44,931 nt of DNA from SIG710 sp045651985 (GTDB taxonomy: Bacteria; Bacillota; Clostridia; Oscillospirales; CAG-272): the NCBI GenBank assembly GCA_045651985.1, contig JAZRTK010000032.1, positions 1-44,931 of the forward strand, in the 5' to 3' direction. The position numbers and the translations under genes were made by a program. Below are positions 39,859 through 44,931 of the stretch, one piece after another. Below the pieces are notes generated by a model. The model was not told where the DNA came from and ran no database searches. It saw nothing but the letters and a program-made list of their open reading frames with translations. How positions within the stretch are numbered: position 1 is the first letter of the stretch; every line of letters starts with the position of its first letter.

Positions 39859-40558
39859 CGACGAACTCTGCCACACAACGCTCGTAAGCGGCAACGGGAT
39901 CCTCGGCAGCAGTTATGGGTCTGCCAACCACGATGTAATCCGAGCCGATTTCCTTTGCCTGTGCGGGGGTCATAACTCGCTTCTGGTCGCCAACGTCGCC
40001 GTCAGCAAAGCGCACGCCGGGGGTAACGGTCACAAAATCTTTTCCGCATGTGTCGTGTACCTTGCCCGCCTCAAGAGGTGAGCAAACCACGCCGTCAAGA
40101 CCTGCGTTCTTTGCGGTAAGTGCATAGTGCATAACAACCTGATCAATTGGCTCTTTTATAAGCAGATCGCGCTCCATGGTCTCCTGATCGGTGGAGGTAA
40201 GCTGTGTTACGGCAATAAGGATAGGGCGAGTTCCGTCCTGACGTGTAAGTCCTTCAAGTGCGCCCTGCATCATGGCAGTTGCGCCCGCAGCGTGAAGATT
40301 GCACATATCAACGTCAAGGTTTGAGAGCACCTTCATTGCCTTCTTTACCGTATTGGGAATATCGTGAAGCTTCAGGTCGAGGAATATTTTGTGTCCTCTT
40401 GCCTTGATATCGCGGACGATCTGAGGTCCCTCCGCATAATAAAGCTCCATACCGATCTTCACAAAGGGCTTTCTGCTCGTTTCGGAAAACTTGTCAAGAA
40501 AATTCATTACGTCTGCCTTTGATGCAAAATCGCAGGCTACAATCACGTCGCGTCCCAT
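39848..40558 (-). CDS. pyrF: Orotidine 5'-phosphate decarboxylase
   Basis: This 236-residue enzyme converts OMP to UMP, the last step of de novo synthesis. The catalytic segment FLDLKLHDIPNTV (near 78-90) holds the Lys-Asp-Lys-Asp network, and VTPGVRF and VVGRPIT complete the phosphate site. Length is that of the bacterial group 1 enzyme. It overlaps pyrD by one base (TGATG) and the following HAD gene by 11 bases. Confidence 0.98.
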   Translation of the reverse strand: MGRDVIVACDFASKADVMNFLDKFSETSRKPFVKIGMELYYAEGPQIVRDIKARGHKIFLDLKLHDIPNTVKKAMKVLSNLDVDMCNLHAAGATAMMQGALEGLTRQDGTRPILIAVTQLTSTDQETMERDLLIKEPIDQVVMHYALTAKNAGLDGVVCSPLEAGKVHDTCGKDFVTVTPGVRFADGDVGDQKRVMTPAQAKEIGSDYIVVGRPITAAEDPVAAYERCVAEFVDEI

Positions 40559-41469
40559 CAGTGCGCTCCTCCTATAATATCTGTTAATTTATTTATTCCG
40601 TATTTTTCCATAACATGAGGCAGGTCCTCGATAATTTCCTTGCATACGTAAGGATTTACAAGGTTTGCCGCGCCCACCTGTACGGCGGTAGCACCCGCCA
40701 GCATAAGCTCGATGACGTCCTCGGCACGGCTTACGCCTCCCATGCCGATGATCGGAATTTTGACTGCTTCATACACCTGGTATACCATGCGAACAGCCAC
40801 GGGGAAGATAGCCTCGCCCGAAAAACCGCCCATTTTGTTTGCTACAACGGGCTTTTTTGAGTTGAGGTTTATTCTCATACCAAGAAGCGTGTTTATCATG
40901 GAGATTCCGTCGGCTCCCGCTTCCTCGCAAGCCTTAGCTATGGACACGATGTCAGTCACGTTGGGGGAAAGCTTGATATAAACAGGCTTTGTTGTCACTG
41001 CCTTTACGGCTTTTGTCACTTCATACGCCGCATCACAGGAGGTCCCGAATGCCATTCCGCCGTTGTGGACGTTGGGACAGCTGATATTTACCTCGATAAT
41101 CCCAACCTGCTCCTCGGAGTCGATCTCATGGCACGCGTAGGCGTATTCCTCAAGCGAAAATCCGCTGATGTTCGCCACGACCTTTTTATGGAAATACTTT
41201 CTCATTTCGGGCAGCTCAACCGCCTTTACGTGAGCCACGCCGGGGTTTTGAAGTCCAACGGAATTTATCATTCCCGCCGTACATTCGGCAATTCTGGGTG
41301 TAGAATTTCCGAAGCGAGGGTCTTTGGTAGTTCCCTTAAATGAAAAGCTTCCCAGAATGTTGATATCGTAAAGCTCTGCGAATTCACGTCCGAATCCGAA
41401 AGTTCCGCTGGCGGGGATAATGGGATTGTCAAGCTCAAGTCCCGACAAAATTACTCTTGTGTCTGCCAT
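40558..41469 (-). CDS. pyrD: Dihydroorotate dehydrogenase B, catalytic subunit
   Basis: This 303-residue FMN enzyme oxidises dihydroorotate to orotate. VNISCPNVHNGGMAFG carries the catalytic Cys of class 1B enzymes, and PVYIKLSPNV and GGVSRAEDVIELMLAGATAVQVGAA match the FMN phosphate site. With PyrK it forms the heterotetramer that passes electrons to NAD. The start follows GGAGGAG; it overlaps the end of pyrK by 19 bases. Confidence 0.97.
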   Translation of the reverse strand: MADTRVILSGLELDNPIIPASGTFGFGREFAELYDINILGSFSFKGTTKDPRFGNSTPRIAECTAGMINSVGLQNPGVAHVKAVELPEMRKYFHKKVVANISGFSLEEYAYACHEIDSEEQVGIIEVNISCPNVHNGGMAFGTSCDAAYEVTKAVKAVTTKPVYIKLSPNVTDIVSIAKACEEAGADGISMINTLLGMRINLNSKKPVVANKMGGFSGEAIFPVAVRMVYQVYEAVKIPIIGMGGVSRAEDVIELMLAGATAVQVGAANLVNPYVCKEIIEDLPHVMEKYGINKLTDIIGGAH

Positions 41470-42197
41470 ATTATCTCCTCCCTCCGCAACACGGGTCCGT
41501 CCACACAGATGCGCTTGTTTCCGTAAAGAGTCTTACAGGAACAGCCCATGCAGGCTCCGAATCCGCAGCCCATACGCTCCTCAAAGCTGTACTGTCCGCT
41601 TGTTTTCGCTATCTTTTCGATAGCACGGAACATAGGCTCGGGACCGCAGGTATAAAAATAGCTGTAATCAAGATTTTTCATGACGTCGGTCACAAATCCC
41701 TTTGTGCCGTAGCTTCCGTCGGCGGTGGTCACATAGATCTGCGCGCCCAGCGCCTTGAATTCGTCCTCGTAGAATACCTCGTCACGAGAGCCAAATCCCA
41801 AAATCACCTGAACGGGCTTTCCCGCTTCACGCAGCTTTCTGCAAAGCTGGTACATGGGGGGAACGCCAACGCCGCCGCCGATAAGCAAAGGCATATCGCC
41901 GCAGTCGTCAAGGTCATAGCCGTTTCCAAGACCCACGAGGGTGTCCACTTTATGACCTTTTCCCCATTTTGCCATTATTTCCGTTCCCTGTCCAACCACC
42001 TTATAGATAACGGTGAGCACACCTTCGCCGTAGGCGCAGACAGAGATAGGGCGGCGAAGGTAACAGCCCTCCACCTTGAAGTTTACAAACTGTCCGGGGG
42101 CACTTATAGCCGAGGTGTCGCCCAAAAGGGTCAGCTTGTAGACGTTTTTTGCAATTTTTTCGTTTATCTCAACAGTGTAAAACACCTGAGTCATCAT
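41451..42197 (-). CDS. pyrK: Dihydroorotate dehydrogenase B, electron transfer subunit
   Basis: This 248-residue protein carries FAD and a [2Fe-2S] cluster and passes electrons from PyrD to NAD. The FAD segment RRPISVCAY is near 50, the NAD-binding LLIGGGVGVPPM follows, and the cluster ligands appear as C-GFGA-C-MG-C...C in CGFGACMGCSCKTLYGNKRIC. I start at the first ATG of an ATGATG (42197), five bases after GGAG; the second ATG is equally possible. A 40-codon longer reading frame has no ribosome site. It overlaps pyrD by 19 bases and sits 70 bases after carB. Confidence 0.96.
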   Translation of the reverse strand: MMTQVFYTVEINEKIAKNVYKLTLLGDTSAISAPGQFVNFKVEGCYLRRPISVCAYGEGVLTVIYKVVGQGTEIMAKWGKGHKVDTLVGLGNGYDLDDCGDMPLLIGGGVGVPPMYQLCRKLREAGKPVQVILGFGSRDEVFYEDEFKALGAQIYVTTADGSYGTKGFVTDVMKNLDYSYFYTCGPEPMFRAIEKIAKTSGQYSFEERMGCGFGACMGCSCKTLYGNKRICVDGPVLRREEIIWQTQE

Positions 42198-42223
42198 TCT
42201 TACTCCTTTCAGGGAGATGTTTT

Positions 42224-42261
42224 TGCAGAGGGCAGGTCTTTGTTCAACCTGCCCTCTCGCA
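42224..42261 (-). promoter_or_regulatory. Intergenic hairpin between carB and pyrK
   Basis: A perfect ten-base-pair stem (42228-42237 with 42247-42256, nine-base loop) is extended by TGC/GCA across a small bulge. On the minus strand it is followed by A-rich sequence, not T, so it is not a normal terminator. It may mark an RNA processing or stability point between carB and the rest of the operon. Confidence 0.55.
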
Positions 42262-42267
42262 GTTTTA

Positions 42268-44931
42268 TCAGTTGATTGTGGAGACCTGCATCGTGATGTC
42301 CTCAAGGACGTCAAGCAGAACTCTTACGGTATCAAGCGCCGTGAATACGGTAACGCCGTTTTCGATAGCACAGCGGCGGATAAGAAGTCCGTCGGACATA
42401 AGACCCGTCTCGTTTGAATAGTCTCTTGTGTTGATAACGTAATTCACGTAGCCCTGGCGAATGGAATCGTAGATCTCCTCACTTCCCTCGCTTATCTTCT
42501 TTCTGATCCTCGTTCTGATGCCGTGAGTCTTGAGGAACTCCGCCGTACCCTTTGTAGCCTCGATATTGAAGCCCAGATTATAGAAACGGCGGATAAGAGG
42601 AAGCGCTTCTTCCTTGTCCTTATCGGCGATCGTTACAAGCACCGTACCGTAATTGGCGATTGTCATGCCCGACGCCTGAAGTGCCTTGTAAAGCGCGCGG
42701 TTAATAGTCTTATCGTAGCCGATAGCCTCACCCGTGGACTTCATTTCGGGGGACAGATAAGTATCCATTCCGCGAAGCTTGGAGAAGGAGAATGCAGGAA
42801 CCTTTACATACCACTTTTCTCGGTCAACGGGCTTGATATCAGCCAGACCTTGCTCGCGCAAGGACTTGCCGAGAATTACAAGCGTTCCGATGTCCGCAAG
42901 GCTATAACCCGTGGACTTGGAAAGGAACGGAACGGTACGGGAGGAACGGGGATTCACCTCGATGATATAAACGTTCTCGTTCTTATCAACGATGAACTGA
43001 ATGTTGTAAAGACCCACGATACCGATACCGATACCAAGTCTCTTTGTATAGTCAAGAATAGTTTCCTTTACTTTATCGGAAAGGGTGAATGAGGGGTAAA
43101 CGCTGATAGAGTCACCCGAGTGGATACCCGTTCTCTCAACAAGCTCCATGATTCCGGGGACGAATACGTCTTTTCCGTCGCAGACCGCGTCGACCTCTAC
43201 TTCTTTACCGATAATATACTTGTCAACAAGAACGGGTCTGTCCTCATCGATCGCAACCGCGTTCTTAAGGTAGTATCGGAGCTGATCCTCGTTTGCAACG
43301 ATCTGCATAGCACGGCCGCCGAGCACAAATGAGGGACGAACGAGCACGGGGTAACCTATTTCATTTGCCGCCGCAACACCGCTTTCAACGTCACAAACGG
43401 CACGTCCGTCGGGCTGGGGAATACCAAGCTCGATGAGGATCTTCTCAAAGGAATCGCGGTTCTCCGCTCTGTCCATAGCGTCACAGTCTGTGCCGATGAT
43501 CTTGACACCGCGGCGGGTAAGAGGCTCAGCCAGATTGATCGCGGTCTGACCGCCAAGGGACGCAATAACGCCGTCGGGCTTTTCAAGCTCGATGATGTTC
43601 ATAACGTCCTCGACCGTCAAGGGTTCAAAATAAAGCTTGTCCGAGCAGGTATAGTCGGTGGAAACGGTCTCGGGGTTGTTGTTGATGATAATAGCCTCGT
43701 AGCCGTTGTCGCGAATGGTCATGATAGCGTGAACGCTTGAATAGTCGAACTCAACGCCCTGTCCGATTCTGATAGGACCGGAGCCCAGCACTATGATCTT
43801 CTTTTTATCGGAGCGAACGGTCTCGTTCTCTCCCTCGTACGCGGAGTAGAGGTAGGGAACGTAGAACTCGAACTGATCGGCGCAGGTGTCGATCATCTTG
43901 TATGCGGGACGAACACCCTCGCCAAGGCGGTAATTATATACAGTCAGCTCGTCCGAGCCCCAAAGGTCGGCGATTGCTCTGTCGCAGAAGCCGTATTTCT
44001 TTGCCTTGAGCATAACCTCGCGGTTAAAGGGCGCGGCCTTTACCTCGTTTTCGATATTTACGATATTGCGAAGGGTTTCAATGAAGAAATCGGTAATCTG
44101 AGTCTTGTCAAAAATCTGCTTATTTGTAACTCCGCGTCGTAAAAGCTCAGCGATAGCGAAGAAGCGGTCGTCTGTAGCGTCGGCGATGTAGTCAAGCATC
44201 TCATCGGTGGGCATGGCGTCAAACTTTTTCATGTGCAGGTGGTAAACGCCGATTTCAAGAGAGCGCACCGCCTTGAGAAGGCTTTCTTCAAGGTTCTTAC
44301 CAATGCTCATTACCTCGCCCGTCGCCTTCATCTGAGTGGACAGGTGGTTGTTTGCGTCAGCAAACTTATCGAAGGGGAAACGGGGCATCTTGGTAACGAT
44401 ATAGTTAAGTGTAGGCGCAAAGGTTGCAGGGTCACCTGCAGACATGATCTCGTCCAAGGTCATACCAACGGCGATCTTTGCGGTGACTCTTGCAATGGGG
44501 AAGCCGCTCGCCTTACTTGCAAGTGCGCTGGAACGGGAAACTCTGGGGTTAACCTCGATCACGTAGTAATTGGAGGAATTGGGGTCAAGGGCAAACTGCA
44601 CGTTACATCCGCCTGCGATCTCAAGAGAACGAATGATCTTCAATGCGCTGTCGCGAAGCATCGTATAATCCTCGCGTGAAATTGTCTGACAGGGGCAGAC
44701 GACCACAGAATCGCCCGTGTGAACGCCGAGGGGGTCGATGTTCTCCATGTCGCAGATAGCGATAGCGGTGTCGTTGCCGTCGCGCATTACCTCAAACTCT
44801 ATTTCCTTATATCCCTTGATGCTCTTTTCAACCAGCACCTGGTGAACGGGAGACAGCTTGAGTCCGTTCTTTAAAAGTTCCTTCAGCTCCTCCTCGTTGT
44901 CGGCAAATCCGCCGCCCGTACCGCCGAGGGT
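42268..44931 (-). CDS. carB: Carbamoyl phosphate synthase large chain, 5'-truncated by the window end
   Basis: These 887 codons are the C-terminal part of CarB, which makes carbamoyl phosphate from ammonia (or glutamine via CarA), bicarbonate and ATP. The frame is open to the window edge at 44931; about 170 residues are missing. The first ATP-grasp domain begins in TLGGTGGGFADN and includes QFALDPNSSNYYVIEVNPRVSRSS; the second includes GGRAMQIV and YIIEVNPRSSRTVPF. The last 140 residues are the MGS-like allosteric domain (NTRDYS near the end), which binds regulatory nucleotides. The upstream partner carA should lie just outside the window. Confidence 0.97.
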   Translation of the reverse strand, partial: TLGGTGGGFADNEEELKELLKNGLKLSPVHQVLVEKSIKGYKEIEFEVMRDGNDTAIAICDMENIDPLGVHTGDSVVVCPCQTISREDYTMLRDSALKIIRSLEIAGGCNVQFALDPNSSNYYVIEVNPRVSRSSALASKASGFPIARVTAKIAVGMTLDEIMSAGDPATFAPTLNYIVTKMPRFPFDKFADANNHLSTQMKATGEVMSIGKNLEESLLKAVRSLEIGVYHLHMKKFDAMPTDEMLDYIADATDDRFFAIAELLRRGVTNKQIFDKTQITDFFIETLRNIVNIENEVKAAPFNREVMLKAKKYGFCDRAIADLWGSDELTVYNYRLGEGVRPAYKMIDTCADQFEFYVPYLYSAYEGENETVRSDKKKIIVLGSGPIRIGQGVEFDYSSVHAIMTIRDNGYEAIIINNNPETVSTDYTCSDKLYFEPLTVEDVMNIIELEKPDGVIASLGGQTAINLAEPLTRRGVKIIGTDCDAMDRAENRDSFEKILIELGIPQPDGRAVCDVESGVAAANEIGYPVLVRPSFVLGGRAMQIVANEDQLRYYLKNAVAIDEDRPVLVDKYIIGKEVEVDAVCDGKDVFVPGIMELVERTGIHSGDSISVYPSFTLSDKVKETILDYTKRLGIGIGIVGLYNIQFIVDKNENVYIIEVNPRSSRTVPFLSKSTGYSLADIGTLVILGKSLREQGLADIKPVDREKWYVKVPAFSFSKLRGMDTYLSPEMKSTGEAIGYDKTINRALYKALQASGMTIANYGTVLVTIADKDKEEALPLIRRFYNLGFNIEATKGTAEFLKTHGIRTRIRKKISEGSEEIYDSIRQGYVNYVINTRDYSNETGLMSDGLLIRRCAIENGVTVFTALDTVRVLLDVLEDITMQVSTIN

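Noticed and set aside
1..44931. Mobile elements, CRISPR arrays, tRNA, rRNA, phage or toxin-antitoxin genes
   Set aside because: I looked on both strands and found no transposase, integrase, repeat array, tRNA-like cloverleaf or attachment site; gene spacing is tight and all intergenic regions are under 300 bases and accounted for.

Overview
The window reads as chromosomal DNA of a strictly anaerobic, low-to-mid GC member of the Bacillota, class Clostridia, probably a gut-type fermenter. The evidence is the anaerobe gene set (rubredoxin, an Etf-linked lactate dehydrogenase with an Fe-S EtfA, an aldo/keto reductase with ferredoxin motifs, formate-tetrahydrofolate ligase), the HrcA/CIRCE heat-shock operon, single-chain PurL, the PyrK/PyrDB type of dihydroorotate dehydrogenase, strong AAGGAG/GGAGG ribosome sites and TTGACA/TATAAT promoters. 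No mobile element, CRISPR array, tRNA or rRNA was seen. Genus cannot be fixed from the sequence alone.

Layout. 1-342: 3' end of a ZIP metal transporter. 401-559: rubredoxin, facing a divergent etfB-etfA-lctD operon (796-4171) that looks like an electron-bifurcating lactate dehydrogenase. 4212-7994, minus strand: an operon of an HD phosphohydrolase, a HAD-IIA phosphatase and an ABC exporter pair, driven by a promoter whose -10 lies inside a perfect palindrome. 8286-9464: Fe-S aldo/keto reductase. 9498-15903, minus: hrcA-grpE-dnaK-dnaJ-prmA-mgtC behind a CIRCE element. 16164-20992, minus: uvrB-uvrA. 21133-36891, minus: a twelve-gene purine and one-carbon operon. 37180-44931, minus: a pyrimidine operon (carB partial, pyrK, pyrD, pyrF, a HAD phosphatase, pyrE, pyrB, pyrI).

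How it works together. The purine operon (purE-C-F-M-N-O-H-glyA-D-L-guaB-fhs) starts at a consensus promoter. Its leader holds a convincing ZTP (pfl-type) riboswitch whose 3' end overlaps a Rho-independent terminator. ZTP rises when 10-formyl-tetrahydrofolate is short, and the transcript encodes two formyl-folate users (PurN, AICAR transformylase), IMP cyclohydrolase and two enzymes that resupply one-carbon units (GlyA, Fhs), so sensor and remedy share one RNA. The pyrimidine operon ends at a terminator about 70 bases before the purine promoter, so most genes of both nucleotide pathways lie in tandem on one strand.

The most unusual points are a PurF whose glutaminase nucleophile is absent (Gly at position 2) and whose other glutamine-site motifs look degenerate; a split PurH (stand-alone AICAR transformylase plus an archaeal-type PurO cyclohydrolase); the palindrome-controlled HD/HAD/ABC operon; an extra HAD phosphatase inside the pyrimidine operon; and several strong intergenic hairpins that are not ordinary terminators. 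Most of the window is otherwise conventional core metabolism. I did not find a clearly new defence or mobile system.
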